Source of the DNA: CAZNPA01 sp964575095 | Lineage (GTDB): Bacteria > Pseudomonadota > Alphaproteobacteria > Rickettsiales > SXRF01 | NCBI GenBank assembly: GCA_964575095.1 | Contig: CAZNPA010000009.1 | Span: forward strand, 1-64,000 | DNA: 64,000 bases | Direction of reading: 5' to 3' | Shown here: positions 1-9,488 of the stretch, in pieces | Position numbering within the stretch: position 1 is the stretch's first letter | Layout of the letters: the number at the start of each line of letters is the position of its first letter | Notes under the pieces: generated by a model | The model's input: only the letters and a program-made list of their open reading frames with translations | Told to the model about the DNA's origin: nothing | Database searches by the model: none | Position numbers and translations under genes: made by a program

Positions 1-1329
1 GATCTGGTCGCCGTTTTTGAGCGGCGTTTTCAGGGGCACGATGCGGCCATTTATTTTCGCACCGACGCAGGTATCGCCGACGCCCGAATGCACGGCGTAG
101 GCGAAATCGACCGGCGTCGCGCCGCGCGGGAAGGCGAGGATGTCGCCCTTGGGCGTGAAGCAGAACACCTGGTCCTGGTACATTTCGAGCTTGGTGTTTT
201 CCAGAAACTCTTCCGGGTTGGAGGATTTTTCGAGAATCTCCAAGAGCTCGCGCATCCAGCGGAACTGCTTACCGTCCTTGACCTCGCCGGGTTTCTGCTT
301 ATACGCCCAGTGTGCAGCAAGGCCATATTCGGCGATGTCGTGCATCTCCTGCGTCCTGATCTGGATTTCGACGCGCTGCTGCCCCGGTCCCAGAACGGCG
401 GTGTGCAGCGATTGGTAGCCGTTGGATTTGGGTGTCGAGATGTAATCTTTGAACCGGCCGGGAATGGTATGCCACTCGGCGTGGATGACGCCCAGCGCAT
501 GATAGCATTCCGGAATATCCTCAACGACGATGCGGAAGGCGACGATATCCGACAGTTGTTCGAAACTGACGTTCTTGCTTTCCATTTTTTTCCAGATTGA
601 GAACGGTTTTTTCTCACGGCCGGAGATTTCGACGTTTTCCAACCCGGCTTCGGCGAGCTTGCGTTGCAGGTTGGAGAGAACTTTATCCAGTTCGGCCTGG
701 CCTTCCTCACGCAGAAAATCGAGGCGTTTGATAATGGAATCGCGTGCTTCCGGGTACAGTTCGGCGAATGCCAGATCCTGTAACTCCTCTTTCATATGGC
801 GCATACCGATGCGTTCGGCCAGGGCGGCATATATTTCCATAGTCTCGCGGGCGATGCGCGCGCGTTTTTCCGGGATCTTGATCGCCGACAGCGTTTCCAT
901 GTTGTGCAGGCGGTCGGCGAGCTTGACCAGCAGCACGCGCAAATCTTCCGACATGGCGACCAGCAGCTTCCTGAAATTTTCCGCCTGCTTCAGGTTTTCC
1001 GATTTTTCCTCGAGGCGCGACAGCTTGGTGACGCCGTCGACCAGCGTGCGGATTTCCTTGCCGAAATTCTTCTCGACGTCGTCCAAGGTGACGCCGGTGT
1101 CTTCCACCGTATCGTGCAGCAGGGCGGTGACGATGGTCGATGCGTCCAGTTTATATTCGGTGAGCTTGTAGGCGACCTCGATGGGATGCGTGATGTAAGG
1201 CTCGCCGGATGCGCGTTTCTGGGTGGCATGCGCTTTGGTGGCGAATTCGTAGGCGCGATTAATCAGCCCCTCGTCGGCGGAGGGATCGTAGGACTTGATT
1301 TTTTCGATCAGCTCTTGCTGGCGGATCAT
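1..1329 (-). CDS. rsh: Bifunctional (p)ppGpp synthetase/hydrolase, Rsh family (partial, 3' end outside window)
   Basis: Makes and degrades the stringent-response alarmone (p)ppGpp in the cytoplasm. Only the first 443 codons are visible; the gene runs off the left edge. Reading the minus strand from the ATG at 1327-1329 (MIRQQELI...) gives an HD hydrolase domain with the HDTVED motif at about residues 72-77, then the synthetase domain with PGRFKDYISTPKSNGYQSLH near residues 290-310, and the start of a TGS domain (FTPKGDILAFPRGATPVDFA) from about 388. The intact HD motif argues for hydrolase as well as synthetase activity, as in the single Rsh enzyme of most Alphaproteobacteria. The regulatory ACT region, if present, is outside the window. 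No rpoZ, its common neighbour, is seen on the right side. Confidence 0.95.
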   Translation of the reverse strand, partial: MIRQQELIEKIKSYDPSADEGLINRAYEFATKAHATQKRASGEPYITHPIEVAYKLTEYKLDASTIVTALLHDTVEDTGVTLDDVEKNFGKEIRTLVDGVTKLSRLEEKSENLKQAENFRKLLVAMSEDLRVLLVKLADRLHNMETLSAIKIPEKRARIARETMEIYAALAERIGMRHMKEELQDLAFAELYPEARDSIIKRLDFLREEGQAELDKVLSNLQRKLAEAGLENVEISGREKKPFSIWKKMESKNVSFEQLSDIVAFRIVVEDIPECYHALGVIHAEWHTIPGRFKDYISTPKSNGYQSLHTAVLGPGQQRVEIQIRTQEMHDIAEYGLAAHWAYKQKPGEVKDGKQFRWMRELLEILEKSSNPEEFLENTKLEMYQDQVFCFTPKGDILAFPRGATPVDFAYAVHSGVGDTCVGAKINGRIVPLKTPLKNGDQI

Positions 1330-1397
1330 AGAAAATGCTTTGGTTTGTTGGTTAGCAACTTTATTCTAATGGAATATAGATATTCTGTATACTTTTT

Positions 1398-1494
1398 GTC
1401 ATCCTGAGCGTAGCGCAGCGAAGCCGAAGGATCTTTGCAAATAACAAAAAATCCTTCGACCTACGTCGTCTGAAGCGACTTCGCTCAGGATAAC
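1398..1494. repeat. Palindromic element, type A (copy 1)
   Basis: Imperfect inverted repeat opening with GTCATCCTGAGCG and closing with CGCTCAGGATAAC; the inner arms contain CGAAGGATCTTTG and its partner AATCCTTCG. Two further copies of the same type lie at 24771-24863 and 39693-39789. Here it sits in the divergent gap between rsh and cpaB and touches no gene. Confidence 0.85.
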
Positions 1495-1565
1495 ATTTGG
1501 TTAAAATTCATTTACAATTTTACCCAATAACTATTTGAGATATTGAGGTTTTTATGCCACAGTGC

Positions 1566-1598
1566 TTAACCAAATCTTAAGTCAAAAAAGGCTAGAAT
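1566..1598 (+). promoter_or_regulatory. CtrA-type box and -10 element in front of the Tad operon
   Basis: A perfect TTAA-N7-TTAA (TTAA at 1566-1569 and 1577-1580, spacer CCAAATC) matches the full CtrA-binding consensus of Alphaproteobacteria. A TAGAAT at 1593-1598 can serve as -10, which puts the box over the -35 region, the usual place for CtrA activation. The cpaB start is about 40 bases further on. In Caulobacter, CtrA drives pilus genes, so control of this operon by the cell-cycle regulator is a reasonable inference. divK and pleD, of the same circuit, are elsewhere in the window. Confidence 0.65.
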
Positions 1599-1636
1599 TA
1601 GTCGTTTAAATCCCTGAATCCGGCCATTTGACCTCT

Positions 1637-2503
1637 ATGAATTCTACACGGCGATTAATAATCCTCATCGTGATTGGCATCATCGCCGTGTTTGGCGTGA
1701 TCTCAATCCGCAATTGGGTGACCTCTGAAACGCCGACGGAAGCGACGCCGGAAGTCGTGAAGCCGCGCATCATGATCGCCAAGCGTGACATCCCGCCGGG
1801 AGTCATGGTGCAGCCTGCGACCGATCTTGACTGGCAGGAGGTGGCGCCCGAAGAACTGAAGGAAGAGCATTTAAAAGAGGGCGTCTCGCACATCGAGGAT
1901 TACAACGGCGCCATCACGCGCCGCCAGTTGCACACCGGCGAAGCGTTGACGATTGCGTCGATCACCAAAGCCGGCGAGGGCGGGTTCATGTCGGCGGTGC
2001 TGGAGCCGGGCATGCGCGCGGTATCGATTGCCGTCACCGCGACCTCCGGCAATGCCGGTTTCCTTTCACCGGGTGATCGTGTTGATTTAATTTTGACGCA
2101 CCGTGTCCGTGCGGCGAGCGCCAGCAACTCGGAGGGATCGGTGGTCAGCGAAACTTTTATTCGCGACGTGCGCGTCATCGCCGTTGACCAGCAACTTGAT
2201 AATCCGGAGAACAAGGCTATCCTCGCCAAGACGGTGACGATTGAAGTCAGTGCGCACCAGGCGGAGCAGATTGCGGTGGCGGGAGATCTTGGAAAAATAT
2301 CATTTGTGCTGCGCGGCCTGGCTGTGATCGATAATAAACCGGCTGCCGCCGATGATCCGACGGGCGCCGATGCGGCGGCAACGTCGCCGGCCGATCCCGG
2401 CTATACGCGCGATAGCGACGTGAGCGGCGCGCTTGGCGGCGGCGTATCGTCCACCATCCGCGTCTTCCGTGGCGACCAGGTTGAAACCATTTCCGTGCAA
2501 TGA
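1637..2503 (+). CDS. cpaB: Flp pilus assembly protein CpaB/RcpC
   Basis: Periplasmic/inner-membrane component of the Tad (Flp) pilus, thought to stabilise the secretin. 288 residues: one membrane segment at about 5-25 (RLIILIVIGIIAVFGVISI), then a SAF-type domain with the RDIPPGVMVQPATDL motif, then the conserved region with GFLSPGDRVDLILT. I chose the ATG at 1637; a TTG at 1628 would add three residues. No strong ribosome-binding site is seen for either. First gene of a plus-strand run through tadC; its stop overlaps the cpaC start (ATGA at 2500-2503), so translation is probably coupled. The flp pilin and cpaA that usually precede cpaB are absent. Confidence 0.93.
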   Translation: MNSTRRLIILIVIGIIAVFGVISIRNWVTSETPTEATPEVVKPRIMIAKRDIPPGVMVQPATDLDWQEVAPEELKEEHLKEGVSHIEDYNGAITRRQLHTGEALTIASITKAGEGGFMSAVLEPGMRAVSIAVTATSGNAGFLSPGDRVDLILTHRVRAASASNSEGSVVSETFIRDVRVIAVDQQLDNPENKAILAKTVTIEVSAHQAEQIAVAGDLGKISFVLRGLAVIDNKPAAADDPTGADAAATSPADPGYTRDSDVSGALGGGVSSTIRVFRGDQVETISVQ

Positions 2504-4119
2504 CGCTCATGAAAAAAACCGCCCTCACCACTTGTTTTTATCTGGCGCTCCTGACGGGGATGATTATGGTATCCGGCCTCGGCCGGGCGGCGGATGAGCA
2601 GGTCGCAGGCGATCAGGGCGTGATACCGGTGGAGATTAACAAGGGCAAGATGATCAAGCTCGGCCAGTCGGCCAGCGCCATCATCATTGCCGACCCCATT
2701 ATTGCCGACATACAGGTGGTGTCGCCGAAATTATTATTCGTGCGCGGCAAGAAAGTCGGCGAGACCAGCATTTACGCCGTCGATTCCAAGGACAACACCA
2801 TCTTCACTGCCGTGGTCGAGGTCACGCACAATTTAAGCAAGCTGGAGCAGACGGTGAAAAGCGTGTCGCCCGATTCCGATATCGGCTTCCGTACGGTTGA
2901 CGGCGGGTTGGTGATGGAGGGTTACGCGCCGTCGGCGGCTGAATCGGAAAGCATCGGCAACGTTGCGTCCACCTTTATCGGCGCCGGCGAGAAAATGGTC
3001 AACATGGTGAAAACCTCGGGCTCGGATCAGGTGACGCTGCAGGTCAAGATCGTCGAGATGGCGCACAGCGACCTGAAGACGCTGAACCTCAATCTGCAGG
3101 AAGCGTTTGGCGCCGGTAATTTCTCAATGCAGGTATTACAGGGGGCGAATATTGGTTTTGACAGCGCCGGCCTGGTCAATCGCGGCACCAGCACCAATAC
3201 CGCCATTCTGGGGCAATGGCAGAATGACGGCACCACGTTAAGAAGCATGGTTGACGTATTGGAGACGCAGGGCTTAGTCAGTGTGCTGGCCGAGCCGACG
3301 CTGACGACCACCTCCGGCAAAGCGGCGAGTTTTCTGGCCGGTGGCGAATTTCCGATCGCCGTCAATGGTGGCGATAACAGCATCAGCATCTCTTACAGGC
3401 CGTTCGGTGTCAGCCTGAATTTCACGCCGGTGGTGATGTCGAAAGATCGCATCAGCATCACTGTGGCGCCGGAAGTTAGCACCATCGATTTCAGCAACAC
3501 CGTCAGCTCCGGCAGCGGCATCAGCAACCCGGTGATACTCACGCGCAAGGCATCGACGACGCTGGAAATGGGCAGCGGCCAGACCTTCGCCCTGGCCGGG
3601 TTGCTCAAGAACGACCTGAGCAACGGCATCAAGAAATTCCCGGGCCTTGGCGATGTGCCGGTCTTGGGCGCGCTGTTCCGCTCGCAGCAATTCCAGAACA
3701 ACCAGACCGAGCTCGTGATTCTGGTCACGCCGTATATCGTGCGGCCGGTGGCGGAGAAAACGATGCAAACGCCGCTCGACGGCTATAAAGCGCCGACCGA
3801 CCTGCAGCGCCTCTTGCTCGGCAATCTCTATCAGCAGGAACCGATGACGGATGAAGCGCCGCTGTCGCCGCCGCCCGCGCCGCCGGAGCCGGTGTTGCTG
3901 CCGCAATCGATGTTGGAACCGGAGCAATCGGTGCCGCTAGTGATGTCGGAACCGGCATCACCGCCAGCGCCCAATCCCACACCAGATGCGCCGGAATCGG
4001 CGCAGCCTGCACCGTCGCCGCAGCCACAGCCGGGCAACCTGCCGATGCTGCACGGCGCCGGCGGATTCATGCTGGATGAATCCCCGCAACCCATGATCAG
4101 CAGCGAGTTACAGCCATGA
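2500..4119 (+). CDS. cpaC: Flp pilus outer-membrane secretin CpaC/RcpA
   Basis: Forms the outer-membrane channel through which the Flp pilus passes. 539 residues. A signal peptide (KKTALTTCFYLALLTGMIMV, ending near RAAD) is followed by a pilus-assembly N-domain (GKMIKLGQSASAIIIADPII) and the secretin core, with typical EPTLTTTSGKAASFLAGGEF and a C-terminal LVILVTPYIVRPV. The last 90 or so residues form a proline-rich tail beyond the usual secretin end. Start at 2500 overlaps the cpaB stop; an ATG at 2509 is also possible and would begin directly at the signal peptide. Overlaps cpaD by four bases. Confidence 0.95.
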   Translation: MTLMKKTALTTCFYLALLTGMIMVSGLGRAADEQVAGDQGVIPVEINKGKMIKLGQSASAIIIADPIIADIQVVSPKLLFVRGKKVGETSIYAVDSKDNTIFTAVVEVTHNLSKLEQTVKSVSPDSDIGFRTVDGGLVMEGYAPSAAESESIGNVASTFIGAGEKMVNMVKTSGSDQVTLQVKIVEMAHSDLKTLNLNLQEAFGAGNFSMQVLQGANIGFDSAGLVNRGTSTNTAILGQWQNDGTTLRSMVDVLETQGLVSVLAEPTLTTTSGKAASFLAGGEFPIAVNGGDNSISISYRPFGVSLNFTPVVMSKDRISITVAPEVSTIDFSNTVSSGSGISNPVILTRKASTTLEMGSGQTFALAGLLKNDLSNGIKKFPGLGDVPVLGALFRSQQFQNNQTELVILVTPYIVRPVAEKTMQTPLDGYKAPTDLQRLLLGNLYQQEPMTDEAPLSPPPAPPEPVLLPQSMLEPEQSVPLVMSEPASPPAPNPTPDAPESAQPAPSPQPQPGNLPMLHGAGGFMLDESPQPMISSELQP

Positions 4120-4829
4120 CGATATCCATCCTAAGAACCTGTGCGACAATGCTGGTGCTGCTGCCTTTGTCTGCTTGCGTCACGCAGTGGGATTTGCAGG
4201 GCGATAACCCGCGCGACTATTATCTCGATCATCCGATAGAGAACCGCGTCGAGATGCGCCAGACGTTGTACACGCTGGAGTGGCGCGGTCGCGATCGGCT
4301 GCCTGCCAGCGCCGTGGAAGACCTGAAGGCCGGCCTGAGCGACGCTGAGCCGATGGCGGCCAAATCAGTGGAGATTCTCGTGCACCCATCGGAAATGAAT
4401 AACGATCTGCGCAAAGACGCGTTGAGCCGGGCGTTGCGTCGCATGGGCTATGCGCGCTCGATCATTAAATTCGAGCCGTCGAAGGAAATCCGTCCGAACG
4501 ATGCGATGATTACGGTGACCTATGCTGCCGTTGTGCTGCCGCATTGTCCCGACTGGCGCCCGTCGCCGGTGACGACCTATAGCAACAGTACGCATCAATC
4601 CAATATCGGTTGCGCCTCGGTGGTCAATCTCGGGTTGCAGGTGGCCGATCCCAGTGACCTGATGAAAGGCACCGACAGCCAGGTGACGCCGGATACCGAG
4701 CGTAATGCGGTAATCATCCGCCAGTATCGTAGCGGCCAGTCGTCTTCTTCCGGCAGCGCTTCATCTTCCGGCAGTGGTGACAGCGGCGCGTCGGACACAA
4801 GCGGCGCCACTTCCGCCACCGCACAATAG
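4116..4829 (+). CDS. cpaD: Pilus assembly lipoprotein CpaD
   Basis: CpaD-family lipoprotein that works with the CpaC secretin at the outer membrane. 237 residues with a lipoprotein signal peptide ending in the lipobox LSAC (Cys at about residue 21). The conserved CpaD stretch with CPDWRPS and a second Cys region (IGCASVVNLGLQVADPSDLM) is present near residues 145-190. The C-terminus is a low-complexity Ser/Gly tail of about 30 residues (SSSGSASSSGSGDSG), which is unusual but in frame. Start ATG overlaps the cpaC stop. Confidence 0.92.
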   Translation: MTISILRTCATMLVLLPLSACVTQWDLQGDNPRDYYLDHPIENRVEMRQTLYTLEWRGRDRLPASAVEDLKAGLSDAEPMAAKSVEILVHPSEMNNDLRKDALSRALRRMGYARSIIKFEPSKEIRPNDAMITVTYAAVVLPHCPDWRPSPVTTYSNSTHQSNIGCASVVNLGLQVADPSDLMKGTDSQVTPDTERNAVIIRQYRSGQSSSSGSASSSGSGDSGASDTSGATSATAQ

Positions 4830-4836
4830 GGATGTT

Positions 4837-6072
4837 ATGGCAAGCACAGCGACCTCATACGCAACACCTTTTCTGGCCTTTGCCAGTGACGCGCAGGATG
4901 CGGAGACGATAAAGCAGTTCGCCGCCAAGCACGGCTGGGCGGATAGCTGCGTCAAGCAGGGCGACATCAAAAGCGCCACTGAATTCCTAAAAAACAATCC
5001 GTCGCCGACGTTGCTTCTGGTTGAAATCACGTCGGCCGGTGAAGCCAAGGCGCAGCTTGACGGGTTGGCGGAAGTCTGCTCGCCGGACACCAAGGTCATC
5101 GTCATCGGCACCGTCAACGAATACAGCTTTTTCTGCTGGCTCATGGATATCGGCATTTCGAGCTATCTCTTAAAGCCCATGACTGAGCAGGTGCTGGACG
5201 GCGCGTATGTCAAATCCGTCACGCGCACGGCGGTGCAATCGACGTCGGCCAAGCAATTAGGGAAAATCATCGCCTTGGTCGGCGCGCGCGGCGGCGTGGG
5301 TTCGACGACGCTGGCGATAAATCTGGCTGGTGTGATTGCCGAATCGTCGAAGAAGAACACGGCGCTGGTCGATCTCGATCCCACCGACGGCAGCATCGCG
5401 CTGTCGCTGGATCTTGAGCCTAGCCGCGGTTTCCGCGAGGCGCTGGAAAAACCGGACCGTATCGACCCCTTGTTCATCGATCGCGTCATGCACAAGCAAG
5501 GAAAATATTTGTCCGTCTTAAGTTCCGAGGAAAGCTTATACGAGCCGATGGCCGCCGATGATTCCGCCGCCGATATATTGATGAAGGAATTGCGCGACAG
5601 GTTTCAGGTCATTATCCTCGACCTGCCGCGCCATCTCGACGGTTTTAGCCAGAAATGCTTAAGTCAGGCCGAGCAGGTGGTGCTGGTCGCCGAGCTGACA
5701 TTATCTTCCCTGCGCGATACGCTGCGCCTGAGCGACGCCCTGCGCGACATGTTCAAGCTGAAGCCGCCGCTGGTGGTGGTCAACCGTGTTGGCATGGCGG
5801 CCAAGCAGGCGGTGACGCCGGCGGATTTCGAGAAAGGCGTGGGCGCCAAAATCGCCTACAGCATACCGTTTGCGCCGGATGTTTTCATGCAGATCGGCAA
5901 CGAAATTCCGGCAGTGAAAGCCAGATCGAATGCTGCGGTCAAGCCGCTGCTGCAGCTGGCGGCGCAGCTGGTGCCGGAAGCGAAAATGCAAGTGGCTGAG
6001 GCCAAGGAAGAAGAAAAAGCGAAAGGCGGAGGATTGTTCAAGCGCGCCGCCAAGCCGGAAACGAAGGCATAA
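4837..6072 (+). CDS. cpaE: Pilus assembly ATPase CpaE (receiver-like + MinD/ParA-like)
   Basis: CpaE localises the Tad apparatus to the cell pole in Caulobacter. 411 residues: an N-terminal receiver-like domain (about 1-125) that lacks a classical phosphoacceptor context, and a MinD/ParA-type ATPase domain with the deviant Walker A GARGGVGSTTLAINLAG near residue 150 and DLDPTDGSIALSLDLEPSRG after it. I start at the ATG at 4837, seven bases after the cpaD stop and preceded by AGGGATG, rather than at an upstream GTG inside cpaD. A Lys/Glu/Ala-rich tail ends the protein. cpaF follows after 6 bases. Confidence 0.93.
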   Translation: MASTATSYATPFLAFASDAQDAETIKQFAAKHGWADSCVKQGDIKSATEFLKNNPSPTLLLVEITSAGEAKAQLDGLAEVCSPDTKVIVIGTVNEYSFFCWLMDIGISSYLLKPMTEQVLDGAYVKSVTRTAVQSTSAKQLGKIIALVGARGGVGSTTLAINLAGVIAESSKKNTALVDLDPTDGSIALSLDLEPSRGFREALEKPDRIDPLFIDRVMHKQGKYLSVLSSEESLYEPMAADDSAADILMKELRDRFQVIILDLPRHLDGFSQKCLSQAEQVVLVAELTLSSLRDTLRLSDALRDMFKLKPPLVVVNRVGMAAKQAVTPADFEKGVGAKIAYSIPFAPDVFMQIGNEIPAVKARSNAAVKPLLQLAAQLVPEAKMQVAEAKEEEKAKGGGLFKRAAKPETKA

Positions 6073-6078
6073 GGAACT

Positions 6079-7533
6079 ATGTTCGGGAAACGTGCCAGTC
6101 AGGATGCGAATAAACCCGCGGCGCCTTTGCAGCCGTCGGCGGATAAGCCTGCGGCTGCGGCGCCAAACGGGATAGCGGCGCTTAAAAAACAGAGCGGCGA
6201 GAATTTATTAGCGGCGGTGTCGGAAGCCAGCTTGAACGTCATGCAGCAGGCGAAGCCGGAAGATGATTTATCCGAGGCCAAAGACAAGATTTACAGCCTG
6301 CTGATGGAACAGATCGACGTCGCGACGTCGTCGCGCCTGCCGCGCGAGGATTTAAAACGCCAGATCATCGAGCTCATCGGCGAGATCGTGATGGGGCAGA
6401 AATTCCCCATTTCGCAGGCCGAGCAGCAGTTGCTCGCCAACCAGATTGTTGACGACATGCTGGGCTTCGGGCCGCTGGAGCCGCTCTTGAAAGATGACGC
6501 CATCACCGACATCATGGTCAACGGTCCGTACCAGATTTACGTCGAACGTAAAGGCAAGCTGACGCTGACCGACGTCAAGTTCCGCGACAACGCGCACGTC
6601 ATGGCGGTGGCGACGCGCATCGTCACCGGCGTCGGCCGCCGCGTCGACGAATCATCGCCGATCTGCGACGCGCGCCTGCCGGACGGTTCGCGCGTCAACG
6701 TCATCGCGCCGCCCTGCGCCATTCACGGCACCAGCATCTCCATCCGTAAATTCTCGCAGAAGAAGATCACGCTCGACACCATGGTCGGCACCAACAGCCT
6801 GTCGGAAACGTTGTGCAAGGTCTTGAAAATCTGCGGCGCCGTGCGCCTCAACATCATTATTTCCGGCGGCACCGGATCGGGCAAGACGACGATGCTGAAC
6901 GCCATCTCGCGCATGATTTCGCACGGCGAGCGCATCGTCACGATTGAGGACGCCGCCGAATTGCAATTGCAGCAGCCGCACGTCGTTCCGCTGGAGACGC
7001 GCCACGCCAATCTGGAAGGCGAGGGTGAGATCACCATGCGCGACCTGGTGAAAAACGCGCTGCGTATGCGCCCCGACCGCATCATCCTGGGCGAGGTGCG
7101 CGGCGGCGAGGCATTCGACCTGTTGCAGGCGATGAACACCGGCCACGATGGCTCGATGGGCACGTTGCACGCCAACACGCCGCGCGAGGCGCTGGTGCGC
7201 CTGGAAAACATGATCGGCATGGCCGGCATCAACCTGCCGAGCAAGGCCGTGCGCACGCAGATCGCCTCTGCCGTCAATCTCATCGTGCAGGTGCAGCGCA
7301 TGCGTGACGGCGGCCGCCGCGTCACGCACGTCACCGAAGTCTGCGGCATGGAAGGCGACGTTGTCATCACGCAGGATCTGTTCACCTACGAATTCAAGGG
7401 CGAAGATAACAACGGCAAGCTGATCGGCGAATTCCGTTCGAGCGGCATCCGTCCCAACTTTACGCCGCAAGCGTCCTATTTCGGTCTTGATCAGGCGCTG
7501 ATCGAAGCCATGACGTCTGCGGCGACGCCATAG
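6079..7533 (+). CDS. cpaF: Flp pilus assembly ATPase CpaF/TadA
   Basis: Secretion ATPase (GspE/PulE superfamily) that powers pilus extension and, in Tad systems, retraction. 484 residues. The Walker A GGTGSGKTT lies near residue 267, followed by the Asp box (IEDAAELQL), the Walker B stretch with RPDRIILGEVRGGEAFDLLQ and the His box (GSMGTLHANTPREAL). A conserved N1 domain precedes the ATPase core. The first 60 residues are variable and Ala/Pro-rich. Lies in the plus-strand cpaB-tadC operon, 7 bases before tadB. Confidence 0.96.
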   Translation: MFGKRASQDANKPAAPLQPSADKPAAAAPNGIAALKKQSGENLLAAVSEASLNVMQQAKPEDDLSEAKDKIYSLLMEQIDVATSSRLPREDLKRQIIELIGEIVMGQKFPISQAEQQLLANQIVDDMLGFGPLEPLLKDDAITDIMVNGPYQIYVERKGKLTLTDVKFRDNAHVMAVATRIVTGVGRRVDESSPICDARLPDGSRVNVIAPPCAIHGTSISIRKFSQKKITLDTMVGTNSLSETLCKVLKICGAVRLNIIISGGTGSGKTTMLNAISRMISHGERIVTIEDAAELQLQQPHVVPLETRHANLEGEGEITMRDLVKNALRMRPDRIILGEVRGGEAFDLLQAMNTGHDGSMGTLHANTPREALVRLENMIGMAGINLPSKAVRTQIASAVNLIVQVQRMRDGGRRVTHVTEVCGMEGDVVITQDLFTYEFKGEDNNGKLIGEFRSSGIRPNFTPQASYFGLDQALIEAMTSAATP

Positions 7534-7540
7534 AGTCAGC

Positions 7541-8500
7541 ATGCGCCCCATCGATATCATCCTTGCCGTTGTCGCTTTCGGTATCATCGCGCTGGCATGG
7601 TATATCGTCGGCGTCACGCGGCGCCGGCAGATGCAGCAGCGCATCGCCCGCGTCAAAAAACGCCAGCAGACGGTATCGCGCGCCGAATCGCTGCGCCGCA
7701 AAACCACCGAACTGAAAGGCCTGATTTACTGGCTGACCAAGCCGCTGCCGGATTTCAAGGATCTCGGCTATCGTCTGGAGCGCGCCGGAAGGGTGATTAC
7801 GCCCAAGCAATATGTCGTGCGCCGGGCGCTGAATGCGCTGGTGATTATATTTATCGTCGGCATCGTGATGAACAAGTCGTTGCTGCTGGCAGTGCCGCTG
7901 GGTCTGGTCGGCGGCGTGTGGATTCCACTGCAATGGCTGGATTTTCAGATCGGCAAGCAGGCTAAGGCGTTCCTGCGGTTGTTTCCCGATGCCATCGACC
8001 TGATCGTGCGCGGCTTGCGTTCGGGGCTACCGGTATCGGAATCGATGGTGCTGGTGGCGCAGGAAGTGCCGGCGCCGGTGGGGCCGACTTTTGCCACCGT
8101 ATCGCATACCATGAAGCTCGGTGTGCCGCTGGAAAAAGCGTTGCAGGAGATGGCCAAAAAACTCGATCTTTCTGAATTCAATTTCTTCACCACCAGCATT
8201 TTGCTGCAGCGCGAAACCGGCGGCAATCTGTCGGAAATTTTGAATAATTTGTCGGAAGTGTTACGCAACCGCTACCTCATGCGTATGAAGATAAAGGCCA
8301 TGTCGTCGGAGGCGCGCGCCTCGACCTACATCATCGGCGCGTTGCCGTTTGTGGTCATCGCCGCGATCGCCGCTATCAGCCCGCAATATATGGAACCGCT
8401 CTTTACCGACCCGCGCGGCAATTTCTGGTTGGCGGTTGCCATCGGCATGATGGGCAGCGGCCTGTGGGTGATGCATAAAATGTCGAATTTCGAGATTTAG
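7541..8500 (+). CDS. tadB: Flp pilus inner-membrane platform protein TadB
   Basis: One of the two GspF-like inner-membrane proteins that form the platform for the CpaF ATPase. 319 residues: membrane segments near the N-terminus (IILAVVAFGIIALAWYIVGV), in the middle (about 95-135) and at the C-terminus. The cytoplasmic T2SSF domain has the typical FPDAIDLIVRGLRSGLPVSE and RETGGNLSEILNNLSEVLR motifs. Lies two bases before tadC. Confidence 0.94.
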   Translation: MRPIDIILAVVAFGIIALAWYIVGVTRRRQMQQRIARVKKRQQTVSRAESLRRKTTELKGLIYWLTKPLPDFKDLGYRLERAGRVITPKQYVVRRALNALVIIFIVGIVMNKSLLLAVPLGLVGGVWIPLQWLDFQIGKQAKAFLRLFPDAIDLIVRGLRSGLPVSESMVLVAQEVPAPVGPTFATVSHTMKLGVPLEKALQEMAKKLDLSEFNFFTTSILLQRETGGNLSEILNNLSEVLRNRYLMRMKIKAMSSEARASTYIIGALPFVVIAAIAAISPQYMEPLFTDPRGNFWLAVAIGMMGSGLWVMHKMSNFEI

Positions 8501-8502
8501 CC

Positions 8503-9483
8503 ATGGCCGCAAACCCGCTCCTCACCCCAAAGAACATGGCCATTATCGGTGCGGTGGCGGTGACGGTGCTGGTCGTATTGTGGCTGGCGCTGCGCCGGTT
8601 CGGCGCGCATTACAAAACCGTGTCGCGCATCAAGGCGATTCAGGAACGGCGCAGCGAGCTGCGCGGCGAGTTCCTCGATTCCAAGCGTCGGAAGCGCCGG
8701 CCGGAGGCGGAAACCAGCGTCAACATCATGCGTGCAGTGGCGATGAAACTGCAGCTGGTGAAAAACCTGCAGGTGGAGCATGCGCAGAAGACGCTGATCG
8801 AAGCCGGCTACCATTCCAAGGACGCGATCCTGATCATGGCGTTTTTCGCCATGGTGCTGCCGATCGTGTTCGGCGTAATCGGTTTCATCGCCATGAAAAT
8901 CAATCTGGCCACGCCGGGGAAATGGCATGTCTTCCATTACATCTGGCCGGTGCTGGGCGCTTATATCGGCATCAAGGCGCCGTGGGTATTCATCAACCGC
9001 GCGCGCAAGAAGCGCTATTACAGCATCCAGAAATCGCTGGCCGACGTGCTGGATTTAATGACGATCTGCGCCGAGGCCGGGCTGTCGCTGACCGCCATGC
9101 TGGAGCGCGTATCGAAGGAGCTGGCGATTTCCTATCCGGAAATGGCCGAGGAACTGGCGCTGACCTCGATCGAGATCGGGTTTCTCCCCGACCGCAACAA
9201 GGCGCTTAGCAACATGGCCGAGCGCTGCACGCTGCCGGAGGTGCGCGGCATGATGAGCGTGCTGATCCAGACCGAGAAATACGGAACGCCGATCGCCCAG
9301 GCGCTGCGCGTATTGTCGGCGGAGTTTCGTCAGGCGCGCATGTTGCGTGCCGAGCAGAAGGCGGCGGCGCTGCCGGCGCTGATGACCATACCGATGATTT
9401 TGTTTATTCTGCCGACGCTGTTTATCGTCATCATGGCGCCGGCGATCGTCAAGCTGATGGATACGATCCACGCGCTCAACTAA
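8503..9483 (+). CDS. tadC: Flp pilus inner-membrane platform protein TadC
   Basis: Second GspF-like platform protein of the Tad system. 326 residues with an N-terminal membrane segment (IIGAVAVTVLVVLWLALR), two central ones, the cytoplasmic stretch SLADVLDLMTICAEAGLSLT and RMLRAEQKAAALPALMTIP, and a final membrane segment ending the protein. Last gene of the plus-strand operon. Its stop lies only 5 bases from the stop of the convergent tadD, so the two arms of the locus meet here without room for a separate terminator. Confidence 0.93.
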   Translation: MAANPLLTPKNMAIIGAVAVTVLVVLWLALRRFGAHYKTVSRIKAIQERRSELRGEFLDSKRRKRRPEAETSVNIMRAVAMKLQLVKNLQVEHAQKTLIEAGYHSKDAILIMAFFAMVLPIVFGVIGFIAMKINLATPGKWHVFHYIWPVLGAYIGIKAPWVFINRARKKRYYSIQKSLADVLDLMTICAEAGLSLTAMLERVSKELAISYPEMAEELALTSIEIGFLPDRNKALSNMAERCTLPEVRGMMSVLIQTEKYGTPIAQALRVLSAEFRQARMLRAEQKAAALPALMTIPMILFILPTLFIVIMAPAIVKLMDTIHALN

Positions 9484-9488
9484 TCCTC

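Noticed and set aside
88..1407. Plus-strand open frames opposite rsh
   Set aside because: They are mirror images of the minus-strand rsh reading frame, which shows clear family motifs.
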